From the NCBI RefSeq assembly GCF_900103125.1, contig NZ_FNJV01000003.1, forward strand, positions 682,001-746,000: a stretch of 64,000 nucleotides of DNA, given 5' to 3'. The notes under the pieces were generated by a model. The model did no database searches. It was not told the DNA's origin and was given only the letters and a program-made list of their open reading frames with translations. Origin of the DNA: Mucilaginibacter sp. OK268. Its GTDB lineage: Bacteria; Bacteroidota; Bacteroidia; Sphingobacteriales; Sphingobacteriaceae. Within the stretch, counting starts at the first letter, position 1; every line of letters begins with the position of its first letter. A program made the translations under genes and the position numbers. This document shows, piece after piece, positions 27,250-36,929 of the stretch.

Positions 27250-27334
27250 GTCATTGCGAGGAGGAACGACGAAGCAATCTCCTCGCTCGCGTATAAACAA
27301 GCGAGGAGATTGCCACGCTACGCTCGCAATGACA
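27250..27334. repeat. Intergenic inverted repeat, type D
   Basis: It starts gtcattgcgaggaggaacga and ends gctacgctcgcaatgaca. An inner stem gaggagattgc pairs with gcaatctcctc. It is closest to the interrupted copy at 40211-40357. Confidence 0.75.
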
Positions 27335-27339
27335 TAGTT

Positions 27340-27751
27340 TTTATAAATGTACATTAGTGTAACATATCATTTCACCTTCAGAGGCCCGGATTTTAAAACT
27401 CAGCGTGACAAAAGTAGTTGTATAACATAAAGGTTTTCCTCCCCCGTCAGCAGATAAGCTTCGGGCGAAAGCGGGCAGAACGATGGTGGCCGGTGCGGTG
27501 GCAAGGGCATAGCAAGTTTTTGCTGAAGCGAAGGGAAATGAGCGAACGAAGTTGGGCAAAATAATTGCAGCCCGTGGTTCTGCCTGGTTTGCGGGGTAAA
27601 GGCTATGTGCGGCAAAGAAGCATTTCTGCTGAAGCCTTTTTGGTTACTTTTGTGGCGACAAAAGTGACTGGCCCTCCCGCGGCCAAGAGCGGGTATACGC
27701 TTGGCTAAACGGCTCTGTATAGCATGCGATTGCCGCGCTACGCAATGACAT
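27340..27751. repeat. Long non-coding dispersed-repeat-like block ending in a D-type half element
   Basis: About 390 bp with higher GC than its surroundings and no plausible gene; open frames in it lack a start context and show low-complexity residues. It contains gtgacaaaagtagttg near 27405 and ttttgtggcgacaaaagtga near 27651, a pattern I recognise from repeated non-coding DNA in this family. It ends with the right arm of a D element (gattgccgcgctacgcaatg, then acat). It fills the gene-free stretch 27340-27760. The dispersed nature was not checked. Confidence 0.45.
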
Positions 27752-27760
27752 ATTTAAACT

Positions 27761-27791
27761 AAAAACGCCGGGCATGAAGTCCGGCGTTTTT
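27761..27791. terminator. Rho-independent terminator, probably of the slyD gene
   Basis: AAAAACGCCGG / CCGGCGTTTTT form a perfect 11-bp stem with a 9-nt loop. The outer A/T pairs supply a U tract on either strand. The nearest gene end is the minus-strand SlyD stop at 27816. Confidence 0.85.
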
Positions 27792-27815
27792 ATTATCTAT
27801 TTTATATCAATAAAA

Positions 27816-28313
27816 TTAGTGAGCGTGGTGACCATCCGGGCCATGTGCATGGCCGTGTGATAATTCTTCTGGCGTAGCCGGGCGTACATTCAAGATGCTG
27901 CCTTTAAAATGCAGTTCCTGACCAGCCATAGGGTGGTTCAGATCAACAATAACAGCGTCCTCAGCAACAGATACTACCTGTGCCTGGAAGCGGTTGCCAT
28001 TGTTATCCTGTAAAGGCAAAATGCTGCCGATCTCAGGAATTTCCTGACCCTGGAACATTTCTTTAGGCAGATTGGCTACAGCTTCTTCATCATATTCGCC
28101 ATAAGCATCCGCTGCCGAAAGCCTGAATTCATAAGTATCGCCGGTTGACAGCGTGCTTAAGTTTTCTTCAAATTTGGGCAGCATCTGGCCGGCACCAAAT
28201 AAAAAGGTTAATGGTTGTTCTTGTGTGGCGCTTTCGGTTAAAACTTCTGCTCCATCCTGGTCAACATACAAATCGTAAGTTAATGACACTACGTGCTGTG
28301 GTTCAATCTTCAT
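27816..28313 (-). CDS. slyD: FKBP-type peptidyl-prolyl isomerase, SlyD-like
   Basis: The protein (165 aa) has the SlyD FKBP start VVSLTYDLYVDQDGAEVL. The flap-containing IF domain includes AYGEYDEEAVANLPKEMF. VDLNHPMAGQELHFKGSIL is the conserved second FKBP half. The C-terminus is histidine-rich (HGHAHGPDGHHAH), as in metal-binding SlyD. It is cytoplasmic and catalyses prolyl cis-trans isomerisation with chaperone activity; the His tail suggests Ni2+ or Zn2+ binding. The YyaL gene lies 26 bp upstream on the same strand. Confidence 0.92.
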   Translation of the reverse strand: MKIEPQHVVSLTYDLYVDQDGAEVLTESATQEQPLTFLFGAGQMLPKFEENLSTLSTGDTYEFRLSAADAYGEYDEEAVANLPKEMFQGQEIPEIGSILPLQDNNGNRFQAQVVSVAEDAVIVDLNHPMAGQELHFKGSILNVRPATPEELSHGHAHGPDGHHAH

Positions 28314-28338
28314 TGTAAAGTATTTTTTAAATAAGCAA

Positions 28339-30351
28339 TCAGGCCTCTAATTGTTTTAAAGCATCGGCCGTGTTATTGGCAGGTAATCCGCAGGTTTTAT
28401 CTTTACAAATAAAAATTTGTGTTGATTGACCAAACTTATCCTGCAACAAAGGTAAACTTCCTTTTTTACCACCCAAGATTATTTTGTTGGGGATGTAATT
28501 ATTTTCTATTTCCCTTCGCACAGTTTCGGTTTCGTTGCCTGTTATCGCTATCTCATAAATACCAAACACTTCGTCCAGTAATAATAAGGTCCAGTTAGAA
28601 TAAGCTGTACCATATTTAGCCAGTTGCGGCATGATATTGCGTAACAGCTGCGCCGAAACCGCTGCATAGCCTTCGTTATCAAAAAGCAAGCCTAACTTTT
28701 TCAGGTTAAGCGCCATGGCCGAATTACTGGCCGGCGTTACCCCATCCATGATCTCGGATTTGCGGGCTATCAGCTGTTCGTCATCATCAGCAGTATAAAA
28801 AAAGATGCCGTTCACTTCATCGTAATAATGTTCGATAGCCGTATCAGTCAGTTTTTTGGCCTGTTGCAGCCAGTCTTCATCAAAAGTAACTTCGTACAGG
28901 GCGATGAGACCATCAATAATATTGGCGTAATCATCCAAAAAAGCTACCGGAGTTTCGCCTGTCTTATTGGCACTATAAACTCTTGAGATCCTGCTATTTT
29001 GACTTACCTGGTTATTCAGGATAAACCCGGCATTCTGCAGTGCCAGTTCCAGGTATTTTGGATTATTAAAGGCACGGTAAGCTGTACACAGGCCTTTTAA
29101 CATCAACCCGTTCCAGGAAGCCAGTATTTTATTATCCAGACCTGGCCTGATGCGATGCCGGCGAACTTCAAATACACGCTTTTTGGATGCTTTGATCTCC
29201 GATAGCAGATCATCAACCCCTAAACCTAATTGTTCTGCCAGTTCCTCATCGCTTTCGCGGCGGAATAATACGTTGGAATGCTCCTCTTCCCAGTTGCCAT
29301 CATCAGTAATATGGTAGTAAATACAGAACAGTTCGGCGGCATCTTCGCCCAAGATCTCTTCGATTTCCTTTTTGGTAAAGATGTAGAACTTGCCCTCCAC
29401 CCCTTCGCTGTCGGCATCCAGTGCCGAATAGAAACCAAGCTCAGGCGAAGCCAGTTCCCGGGTCGAGAACGTAATGATCTCCTCCACCACCTGTTCATAA
29501 AGCGGATCGGGGTTCCAGGTATAAGCTTCGGAGTACAAGCTGATGAGCTGCGCGTTATCATACAGCATTTTTTCGAAATGGGGTACATGCCAGCGGCCAT
29601 CAACCGAGTACCGGGCAAAGCCGCCACCTATATGGTCATAAATACCGCCAAAGGCCATTTTATGCAGGGTGAGTTTTACCTGGGCAGCTATCGCGTCATC
29701 CTTCATGAGGTGGGCATAGCGCATCAGCAGCAGCCAGTTGTTAGGCATCGGGAATTTGGGCGCATTGCCGGTGCCGCCTTCGTACTGGTCAAAATATCGT
29801 TTCCAGTTATCGCTGATCACTTCCAGATCGGCTTTGGTATATTCCGGTTGCTCCCCTACAAACTGAACCGATTCATAGTTTTGGATACCTTCGGTAAGGC
29901 GTACAGCATATTCTTCAGCCTCTTCGGGTTTTTGTTTATAAAAATCGGCCAGGTTAAAAAGCAGAGAAGTCCAATCATTCTTGCGGAAATAAGTACCCCC
30001 ATAAATAGGTCGTTGATCGGGCAAGCAGATACAATTCAGAGGCCAGCCTCCCCTGCCGCTCATCAGTTGCACGGCGCTCATATAAATCTGGTCGACATCG
30101 GGGCGTTCTTCCCGGTCGACTTTGATGCACACAAAAAATTCGTTCATTACAGCAGCCACGGCTTCGTCCTCAAAGCTTTCATGCTCCATCACGTGGCACC
30201 AGTGGCAGGCCGAGTAACCGATGCTCACCAGGATCAGTTTGTTCTCGGCTTTGGCTTTATCCAGAGCCTCTTTGCCCCAGGGATACCAGTTAACCGGGTT
30301 GTTGGCGTGTTGTAATAAATATGGGGATGACGAATTAGCCAGGCGATTCAT
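28339..30351 (-). CDS. YyaL/DUF255 thioredoxin-like and six-hairpin-glycosidase-like protein
   Basis: The start is placed at ATG 30349-30351 because the family N-terminus ([20 protein letters not shown]) begins there; an upstream ATG would add 54 atypical residues. The protein is 670 aa. A thioredoxin-like DUF255 domain (residues 1-165) contains [18 protein letters not shown] with a CxxC-type pair. A long alpha/alpha toroid like six-hairpin glycosidases follows ([32 protein letters not shown]). Homologues include human SPATA20. The biochemical function is not settled. It is upstream of slyD with a 26-bp gap, so co-transcription is likely. Confidence 0.9.
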   Translation of the reverse strand: MNRLANSSSPYLLQHANNPVNWYPWGKEALDKAKAENKLILVSIGYSACHWCHVMEHESFEDEAVAAVMNEFFVCIKVDREERPDVDQIYMSAVQLMSGRGGWPLNCICLPDQRPIYGGTYFRKNDWTSLLFNLADFYKQKPEEAEEYAVRLTEGIQNYESVQFVGEQPEYTKADLEVISDNWKRYFDQYEGGTGNAPKFPMPNNWLLLMRYAHLMKDDAIAAQVKLTLHKMAFGGIYDHIGGGFARYSVDGRWHVPHFEKMLYDNAQLISLYSEAYTWNPDPLYEQVVEEIITFSTRELASPELGFYSALDADSEGVEGKFYIFTKKEIEEILGEDAAELFCIYYHITDDGNWEEEHSNVLFRRESDEELAEQLGLGVDDLLSEIKASKKRVFEVRRHRIRPGLDNKILASWNGLMLKGLCTAYRAFNNPKYLELALQNAGFILNNQVSQNSRISRVYSANKTGETPVAFLDDYANIIDGLIALYEVTFDEDWLQQAKKLTDTAIEHYYDEVNGIFFYTADDDEQLIARKSEIMDGVTPASNSAMALNLKKLGLLFDNEGYAAVSAQLLRNIMPQLAKYGTAYSNWTLLLLDEVFGIYEIAITGNETETVRREIENNYIPNKIILGGKKGSLPLLQDKFGQSTQIFICKDKTCGLPANNTADALKQLEA

Positions 30352-30605
30352 AGCAGATGTATTATTTGATAGCAAAGATGCGGATATTAAATGTACCCGT
30401 AAACCATCAATAGTAACTTCAAAGTATATATCCCGTATAAAAGCACAATAATTATTCTTTTTATTACAAAAAGTAGGTATTTCAAAATTATTGAGACATT
30501 TTACGTGCGGCACATATTTTCACAAATCACTATCCTGTAATAATTTATATTTATTGACCCTTTTTAATAACTATTGACATAAATCGACAAAACAACACGT
30601 TTGTA

Positions 30606-32231
30606 ATGACTTCTAATACCCCTAACCTAAGTAACCATGCGGTTTGCAGTTCAACAGCCTGCCCATCTGTTATTGCAAAACCTCATCCTTTAAATACCGG
30701 TACTTTTGATCAAATCAAAGATTTTTTTAGCAAAATTCTCAACACCAATGATTGGCCCCCGCGCTGGCATTGCGGAAACTGGACCGATTTTCATGGCTGG
30801 TTGTACATCATATCTGATGCAAGTATCTGGGCAGCTTATTTTGCCATCCCTTTTTTATTGATCCGTCTTATTGTCAAAAGAAAGGACATCCCTTTTAATA
30901 AAGTATTCTGGTTATTCATCGTATTTATACTCTTATGTGGTTTAACGCACTTAATAGATGTTATTATATTCTGGTGGCCAGCTTACCGTTTAAGTGCTTT
31001 GATTCGGTTTATAACCGCTATTGTATCCATATTTACGGTATATGCTCTTTATAAGATCCTTCCGCTGGTGTTTACATTAAGAACTGTTACGGAACTGGAG
31101 GCCGAGATCGACAAAAGACGTGTTATAGAAGAAAAATTAGCGGCGAGCGAGTTTTTATTATCAGAAGCAAGCAGAATAGGTCGGGTAGGTGGCTGGGAAC
31201 TGGATGTTATTCAGAATAAAATAACCTGGTCAAAAACGGTATTTGATATTTATGGCCTCCCCTATGACTTTGCCGTAGATGAAAATGGTATGATGAATTA
31301 TTTTCTGGAACCATACAGGCAGATGTTAGTAGATGCCTTGACCAGGGCCCATGCCGAAGGTGTTAAATGGGATGTAGAGCTATTGATGATAAACGCTAAA
31401 AAAAACACACTATGGGTAAGGTCAATAGGCGAACCTTTGTATGACGAAAAAGGAGTATTAGTAAAACTGAGGGGTGTTTTTATCGATATTGACCAGTATA
31501 AATCCACCGAAATGGCGCTTCATAAATCTATTGGATTAATTACCCAAAGCAATCAGCAACTTAAAAACTTCACACATATTTTATCGCACAACATCAGAAA
31601 TCATGCAAATAACATATCCTTGGTGACATCCCTGGTTAACACAGAAACCATGGATCCTGAAAATGCGGAACTTTTTGGGAAATTAGATAACGTATCAAAA
31701 TCACTAAACGCAACGCTGGATGATTTATCTGAGGCTATCAAAGTAAAAGAAAGCACGATCAAATCAGAAATTATCAATTTTAATACGCTCATCAAAAAAG
31801 TATTAGGCGTTATTGCTTTGGAATTAACAACCAGTAATACCGAAGTTGAATTGCATTTAGAAGTTAGTCATGTCAATTTTCCACCAATCTATCTGGAAAG
31901 CATCCTTTTAAATCTGATCTCCAATGCCATCAAATACAAAATGGTTAATAAACAGCCGCACATTATTTTAAAAACATATAAGAATGAGCAAAATGAAACG
32001 GTGTTGGAGTGCCGGGATAATGGCCAGGGAATAGATCTTGATTTACATGGAAAAAAAATATTCGGTCTTTATAAAACCTTTCACCAACAAAAAGATGCCC
32101 ATGGGGTTGGTTTATTTTTAGTCAAAACTCAGATAGAATCGCAGGGAGGCAGGATAGAAGTGATGAGTTCGCCCGGAAATGGCGCTGCGTTTAAATTAAT
32201 CTTCAATGAAAGTTCAATAAATCTTAATTAA
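30606..32231 (+). CDS. Sensor histidine kinase with ethylene-receptor-like membrane domain and PAS domain
   Basis: The protein is 541 aa. Residues 66-155 form three membrane helices with the signature of the plant ETR1/cyanobacterial ethylene-binding domain: YIISDASIWAAYFAIPFLL, then LLCGLTHLIDVIIFWW. The residues known to matter in ETR1 are all kept: Asp71, Tyr78, Ile81, Pro82 and the copper ligands Cys111 and His115. A PAS domain follows (about 182-305; IGRVGGWELDVIQNKITW), then a DHp with the phospho-acceptor His328 (THILSHNIRNHANN). The ATPase domain has an N box LNLISNAIKYK, CRDNGQGIDLD and GVGLFLVKTQIESQGG. The cysteines near residues 14-19 are unexplained. No response regulator is adjacent. 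Confidence 0.88.
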   Translation: MTSNTPNLSNHAVCSSTACPSVIAKPHPLNTGTFDQIKDFFSKILNTNDWPPRWHCGNWTDFHGWLYIISDASIWAAYFAIPFLLIRLIVKRKDIPFNKVFWLFIVFILLCGLTHLIDVIIFWWPAYRLSALIRFITAIVSIFTVYALYKILPLVFTLRTVTELEAEIDKRRVIEEKLAASEFLLSEASRIGRVGGWELDVIQNKITWSKTVFDIYGLPYDFAVDENGMMNYFLEPYRQMLVDALTRAHAEGVKWDVELLMINAKKNTLWVRSIGEPLYDEKGVLVKLRGVFIDIDQYKSTEMALHKSIGLITQSNQQLKNFTHILSHNIRNHANNISLVTSLVNTETMDPENAELFGKLDNVSKSLNATLDDLSEAIKVKESTIKSEIINFNTLIKKVLGVIALELTTSNTEVELHLEVSHVNFPPIYLESILLNLISNAIKYKMVNKQPHIILKTYKNEQNETVLECRDNGQGIDLDLHGKKIFGLYKTFHQQKDAHGVGLFLVKTQIESQGGRIEVMSSPGNGAAFKLIFNESSINLN

Positions 32232-32266
32232 TACAGTGGCTTTAATGTAAAGTTTTTTCTCCGCGG

Positions 32267-32346
32267 GTCATTGCGAGGTACGAAGCAATCCCCGATTAGT
32301 AGATCACTCTGTATAGCATAGAGATTGCTTCGTACCTCGCAATGAC
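32267..32346. repeat. Intergenic inverted repeat, type D (cgaagcaatc variant)
   Basis: It starts gtcattgcgaggtacgaagc and ends gcttcgtacctcgcaatgac, a perfect 20-bp inverted repeat around a central loop (cccgattagtagatcactct...). It is nearly identical to the copy at 61770-61850. Confidence 0.85.
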
Positions 32347-32480
32347 GCGTTTCTTATTTAAACCGTAACAATACCATTACCCACTCATAAAATTCGCTTA
32401 TACGCAATCGGTTAAGTATTCAAATTACCAAGTTCACAAATTATTTCCCTTTATTTGCGGCTTTATTATTAAAAATTCAA

Positions 32481-34445
32481 ATGCGCTATTTTAAACTGAT
32501 CGACTTTTTATGCGCCATGGGCTTATTAGCCGGTGCAATACCCGTGGCAGCGCAAACTGCCGATACCTCTAAATATAATCACCAGGATGTATTTGGCCCT
32601 ATTACCTGGCCGGTTACCAGCGGTGGCACCCGTTCTGCCAGTGGACAGCCAGCTGCCAATTACTGGCAAAACCGTGCCGATTACCAGATTAAAGCTACAT
32701 TAAACGAAGGTCGCGATACTACCATTACCGGCGAAGTGACCATTACCTATACTAATAACAGTACCGATAAACTGGATTACCTGTGGCTGCAATTGGATCA
32801 GAACCTTTTCCGCCCCGACTCACGCGGCGCGGCAACTACGCCCGTATCCGGTGATCGTTTTGATGTTCGCGGATTTAGCCGCGGCGGGTATCATATCGGT
32901 TCGGTAAGCGTGACTTACAAAGGAGAAACCTATGCTGTAACCCCAGTTATCACCGACGCGCGCATGCAGCTGCGCCTGAATACCCCATTGGATGGTAAAG
33001 GCGAAAAAATACAGGTAAAGATCAACTATGATTTTGCTATTCCTTTTTATGGCGCCGACCGTATGGGTCGTAAAAAATTCAAACAAGGTTATGTATATGA
33101 GATTGCACAATGGTACCCGCGTATGTGCGTATATGATGATGTAGAAGGCTGGAATACCCTGCCCTACATGGGCCTGGGCGAGTTTTACTGCGAGTATGGC
33201 GACTTTGATTATTACATCACCGCTCCTGCCAACATGATCGTAGTAGGCTCCGGCGATCTGCAAAACCCGGAAGAAGTGCTTAGTGCTGCCCAGCTTAGCC
33301 GATTGGCCAAAGCCAAAACCAGCGATAAAACAGAAATGATTATTAAACCGGGCGAAGTAGGCAAAGCTTCTACCCGTCCGTTCAAAGGCAGCTTAACCTG
33401 GCACTATAAAATGGAAAACACCCGCGATATTGCCTGGGGCGCTTCCAACGCCTTTATATGGGATGCCGCGCAGGTTAATTTCCCTTCGGGTCGCAAAGGT
33501 ATCGCTATGTCTGCCTATCCGGTTGAAAGCGCTGGTAATGATGCCTGGGGCCGCTCAACAGAATACTTAAAAAACAGTATGGAGATCTATTCCAAAGCTT
33601 ATTTTGAATACCCATGGAACTCGGCCGTTAATGTATCGGGCGTGGCTTTGGGTATGGAGTATCCTGGCGCTATATTTTGCCTGAGCAACTTTAAAAAAGG
33701 TCAGCTTTGGGGCGATGTTACGCATGAGATCGGCCACAACTGGTTTCCGATGATTGTGGGTTCAAACGAGCGCAAATACATGTGGATGGACGAAGGTTTT
33801 AACACTTTTATTAATGAATATGCCAGTCAGCAGTTTAACAACGGCGAGTATGCCGATCCATCAAAACAAGCACAGAACATACTGGCCTCCTACCGCAACA
33901 GCAAAGATCCTTTAATGACCGCCCCCGAGGCCATCGGTTTAAATGATTATGGTCAGTACTATAATAAAACCGCTTTAGGTTTGGATATATTACGTAACGT
34001 AGTGCTTGGGCCCGAGCGTTTTGATTATGCTTTCCGCGAGTATATTAAGCACTGGGCGTTTAAACACCCGCTGCCATATGACCTTTTCCGCGCCATGAAT
34101 GATGCCAGCGGCGAAGATCTGAACTGGTTCTGGAAACCATGGTTCTTTACCACCTGGAAACTTGACCAGGCTGTTACTTCGGTTAAATATGTACAGGACG
34201 ACGCTGCTAAAGGCGCCATGATCACGCTATCCAATAAAGAAAAAATGGCCATGCCTGTTGATTTGAAGATTACCCAGGCTAACGGTAAAACCGAAACACT
34301 TCACCTACCGGTAAACATCTGGCAGCGCGGCGGTGTGTGGACCTTTAAATATCCATCCACATCGGCCATTAAATCTATCGTGATCGATCCGGAGCATGAA
34401 TTGCCGGATGTTGACCTGAGAAATAACAAGTACGAGGAAAATTAG
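32481..34445 (+). CDS. M1-family zinc aminopeptidase-like metallopeptidase, secreted
   Basis: The protein (654 aa) has a signal peptide (to about residue 25, IPVAAQT). Beta-rich N-terminal domain I (about 65-270) is followed by the M1 thermolysin-like catalytic domain. The zinc site is H415-E-x-x-H419 (VTHEIGHNW) and Glu438 (WMDEGFN), exactly the HExxH-x18-E spacing. The exopeptidase motif is weakly seen (GMEYPG at about 392, in place of the classic GAMEN), with a probable catalytic Tyr near [14 protein letters not shown]. It should trim N-terminal residues from peptides in the periplasm or outside the cell. It is monocistronic, with a terminator 25 bp behind it. Confidence 0.88.
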   Translation: MRYFKLIDFLCAMGLLAGAIPVAAQTADTSKYNHQDVFGPITWPVTSGGTRSASGQPAANYWQNRADYQIKATLNEGRDTTITGEVTITYTNNSTDKLDYLWLQLDQNLFRPDSRGAATTPVSGDRFDVRGFSRGGYHIGSVSVTYKGETYAVTPVITDARMQLRLNTPLDGKGEKIQVKINYDFAIPFYGADRMGRKKFKQGYVYEIAQWYPRMCVYDDVEGWNTLPYMGLGEFYCEYGDFDYYITAPANMIVVGSGDLQNPEEVLSAAQLSRLAKAKTSDKTEMIIKPGEVGKASTRPFKGSLTWHYKMENTRDIAWGASNAFIWDAAQVNFPSGRKGIAMSAYPVESAGNDAWGRSTEYLKNSMEIYSKAYFEYPWNSAVNVSGVALGMEYPGAIFCLSNFKKGQLWGDVTHEIGHNWFPMIVGSNERKYMWMDEGFNTFINEYASQQFNNGEYADPSKQAQNILASYRNSKDPLMTAPEAIGLNDYGQYYNKTALGLDILRNVVLGPERFDYAFREYIKHWAFKHPLPYDLFRAMNDASGEDLNWFWKPWFFTTWKLDQAVTSVKYVQDDAAKGAMITLSNKEKMAMPVDLKITQANGKTETLHLPVNIWQRGGVWTFKYPSTSAIKSIVIDPEHELPDVDLRNNKYEEN

Positions 34446-34469
34446 TGAGTTTGAGTTTGACAATTTTTA

Positions 34470-34505
34470 AAAAGCGATGGGTGTTTTACCTATCGCTTTT
34501 TTTAT
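34470..34505 (+). terminator. Rho-independent terminator of the M1 peptidase gene
   Basis: GCGATGGGT / ACCTATCGC pair in a 9-bp stem (one G-U) flanked by AAA and TTTTTTT, 25 bp after the stop codon. Confidence 0.85.
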
Positions 34506-34572
34506 ATTAGGACTTTAGTAATACTGTGCCGCGAATGCCTTTCAAATTAAATATATCAACCGAATCCTTATC

Positions 34573-35556
34573 ATGGAACGAAAAACATTAACTACAAGCT
34601 CTCTGTATACGATTAGTTGGTTTGGTAATACCATAGTTGATTGGGGCGCGGCAGGAACACATTATTTTATGGACGGTCAGGTAAAGCAGCTTCATAAGTA
34701 TCATCTCACACTCAACTTCGATGGTTCAATTAATTCAGTCGATGGCAAGTATGCTTTCATCTATCAAAAACTGGGCACAAAAGGGCTTTTACTAAAAGAG
34801 GGAGAATTGCTGAGAGAAATTAACCGTAGCTACTACTGTGCTAATGTATATGAATATCCGGCAGCTTTTGTTACGGTAAACAATATCACCTATTTGATTC
34901 ATTGCCCCATAAGCTATTGTCAGCTTGATTTTGAAAATGTGGAAACCGGCGAAATTGTCACCAACATACCGCAAAGAAATGCCGGCGACGAGTTTTATTC
35001 AAGACTGGAAATAAGCAGCGACAGTAAATTCTTAATGAGTAAAGGCTGGCATTGGCATCCTGTAGATGTTGTGTATGTTTTTGACATAAATGAATGCCTG
35101 AGAAATCCTTTAATGCTCGACCACTCAGTTTTAAGTCCGGATGCGGATACAGAAATCTGTACGGCCAGTTTTATCGATAATACCAGGGTCCTTGTCGGCA
35201 CATCGGGTGAGGTTTTTAACGATGAGGCTGATATTTCTCTTAACAATTTCCCACCAAAACATATAGCTATCTGGTACCTGGAAACCAACCTGATCTCCAA
35301 ACCCGTTAAGGTAAACGGCGAGTTTGGCAACCTGTTTGCGATTGATGAAGACCAGGCATGGGATATGTATTTATTTCCCAAGATCATCAATATCCATACC
35401 GGCGAAATAATTGATAAAGATGAAACGCTTGACAGCGGAAAACAAAACTCCGCTATAACCGGTCAGAATGAACAATTGCCGCAAATCGTATTCAACCGGC
35501 AAACCAAACAAATAGCTATAAGCGGGCATGGAAAAATAGAGATACTTACGCCTTAG
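34573..35556 (+). CDS. Unknown cytoplasmic protein, beta-propeller-like
   Basis: The protein (327 aa) was not recognised. No signal peptide or membrane segment is visible. It is rich in beta-strand-like segments that recur with aromatic and Gly/Asp turns (YTISWFGNTIVDWG; LEISSDSKFLMSKGWHWHP; CTASFIDNTRVLVGTSGEV; IVFNRQTKQIAISGHGKIEI), which suggests a WD40-like propeller. Such proteins may be immunity or scaffold proteins, but nothing here supports that directly. It sits alone between a terminator and an E-type repeat. Confidence 0.65.
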   Translation: MERKTLTTSSLYTISWFGNTIVDWGAAGTHYFMDGQVKQLHKYHLTLNFDGSINSVDGKYAFIYQKLGTKGLLLKEGELLREINRSYYCANVYEYPAAFVTVNNITYLIHCPISYCQLDFENVETGEIVTNIPQRNAGDEFYSRLEISSDSKFLMSKGWHWHPVDVVYVFDINECLRNPLMLDHSVLSPDADTEICTASFIDNTRVLVGTSGEVFNDEADISLNNFPPKHIAIWYLETNLISKPVKVNGEFGNLFAIDEDQAWDMYLFPKIINIHTGEIIDKDETLDSGKQNSAITGQNEQLPQIVFNRQTKQIAISGHGKIEILTP

Positions 35557-35584
35557 AGTTATTAAGATAATAATCTTAAAAGTG

Positions 35585-35660
35585 GTGTCATGCTGAGCGC
35601 CGACGAAGCATGGTGGGTGAGCCTCTACGCTCTACCCTTCGACGGGGCCCAGGGTGACAC
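35585..35660. repeat. Intergenic inverted repeat, type E
   Basis: It starts gtgtcatgctgagcgccgac and ends cttcgacggggcccagggtg followed by acac. A related copy lies at 40393-40465. Confidence 0.7.
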
Positions 35661-35691
35661 CTCCCTTTGAATATTATTGTATTACCTCTTC

Positions 35692-36801
35692 TTAATTAAA
35701 ATCTACATGCCCAAAATTAGATCTGATGGTGATTGTTTTATCTGGGTTGCCTTTACCTAACTGACCTGTATAATTTCGTTGAGGTTCGGAACCCGGTGTT
35801 TTACCCGACATACTGGTGTGGGCCTTATCGTAATTAAATAAGCCATAATAGGTGGTGATATCAAAGTTGGCGTTTTCGTTGTTATCGATACCTACTTTTA
35901 CCCCGGAGTAAGACGCGGTGATATCCAGCATTTTCAGGTTTTTATCCAGACCAGCTATCTGGAGTTTACCGCAATATTTAACCTTAATATTTGCGGAAGT
36001 GTGTAGGGTGCCTATTTTAACCGGACCATAGCTGATATCGGCATTCAATTTATCGCCGTCTGTTATATTAAGGCTGCCATAGGCTATTTGTAAACTACCA
36101 CCTGTAAGGCTACCGATAACAACATCGCCGGAGCGGACTTTTATCTCACTCAGCGGATTTGACAGGCTTTTTGCTTCCAAATTGCCATAAAAGCTGTGTA
36201 TAGTTACCTTTCCCTGCAGATCTGGTAAAGTGGTGTTGCCATATTTATTATTGATGCTCAGCATATTTTTTGCCGGCATGTAAACCACATAATTGATCTC
36301 TATTTTTTTGATATGGTTGTTGCCATCCCCTTTCCATAGTTCGGGGCTCAGGCTGCCATTGTCGCCAATTACGGTTTTAAACCATGCCAGTCCCGCCGTT
36401 TTGCTATCGTTTATTTGTATAACATCCAGAAACTTGTTGGCGTCGGCATCAACATTGGCGTAAACTTTTATCTGTACCTCTATCTTAAATTCCTTGCGGT
36501 CCCAGGTGTTTACAGATACCTCGCCAAAGCTGTTTTCTATTTTTAACTCATCATTGCTGGCTGCCGGGTAAACCTTGCTATAGGTTTTAACTTTTTCTTT
36601 CACCTCGCCGTTCTCCACTTTATTTTTCAGATCGGTGTCGGAGTATTCAGCTTCAAACGGGCTCGGTACAGCTTTCGTAATTAGGGGAACAAAAGCCGTA
36701 TCCACGCGGGTGTTGTCATTATCAGACGGTGCTTGCGCGTTTGCCGCATTTATTCCGAATACTACGGCAATGAGGCATAATAAAATGAGCTTAGGTTTCA
36801 T
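35692..36801 (-). CDS. Secreted beta-helix-like protein (DUF4097-like), unknown role
   Basis: The start was set at MKPKLILLCLIAVVF (ATG 36799-36801), four codons inside the longest frame, because it gives a clean signal peptide ending ANAQA. The mature protein (about 346 aa) is a run of short beta-strands with a repeated N-x-Y/F-G pattern (KIENSFGEVSVNTW; INNKYGNTTLPDL; IHSFYGNLEAKSL; IAYGSLNIT; ISYGPVKIG; ITTYYGLFNYD; IRSNFGHVDFN). This is typical of DUF4097/DUF2807-type adhesin-like beta-helices. Such proteins often lie near ECF-type anti-sigma genes, but none is adjacent here. It is divergent from the GH110-like gene. Confidence 0.65.
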   Translation of the reverse strand: MKPKLILLCLIAVVFGINAANAQAPSDNDNTRVDTAFVPLITKAVPSPFEAEYSDTDLKNKVENGEVKEKVKTYSKVYPAASNDELKIENSFGEVSVNTWDRKEFKIEVQIKVYANVDADANKFLDVIQINDSKTAGLAWFKTVIGDNGSLSPELWKGDGNNHIKKIEINYVVYMPAKNMLSINNKYGNTTLPDLQGKVTIHSFYGNLEAKSLSNPLSEIKVRSGDVVIGSLTGGSLQIAYGSLNITDGDKLNADISYGPVKIGTLHTSANIKVKYCGKLQIAGLDKNLKMLDITASYSGVKVGIDNNENANFDITTYYGLFNYDKAHTSMSGKTPGSEPQRNYTGQLGKGNPDKTITIRSNFGHVDFN

Positions 36802-36929
36802 GTTGTCGGTCATTTAATTTTTTTATAGTGATACTTTTCTGCTTTAAATGACAAACAATTTTCCGGCGCGTTGCACAACAAAAAATAATCATAAACGCTG
36901 CCACTATTTTTTCTATTTTTCTGCCCGAT

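Noticed and set aside
27341..27615. Two overlapping minus-strand frames in the GC-richer block (about 70 codons each)
   Set aside because: No start context, low-complexity composition and position inside a likely dispersed repeat; treated as non-coding.
29278..30315. 345-codon plus-strand frame opposite the YyaL gene
   Set aside because: It is a shadow of the conserved DUF255 protein; no domain and no ribosome binding site.
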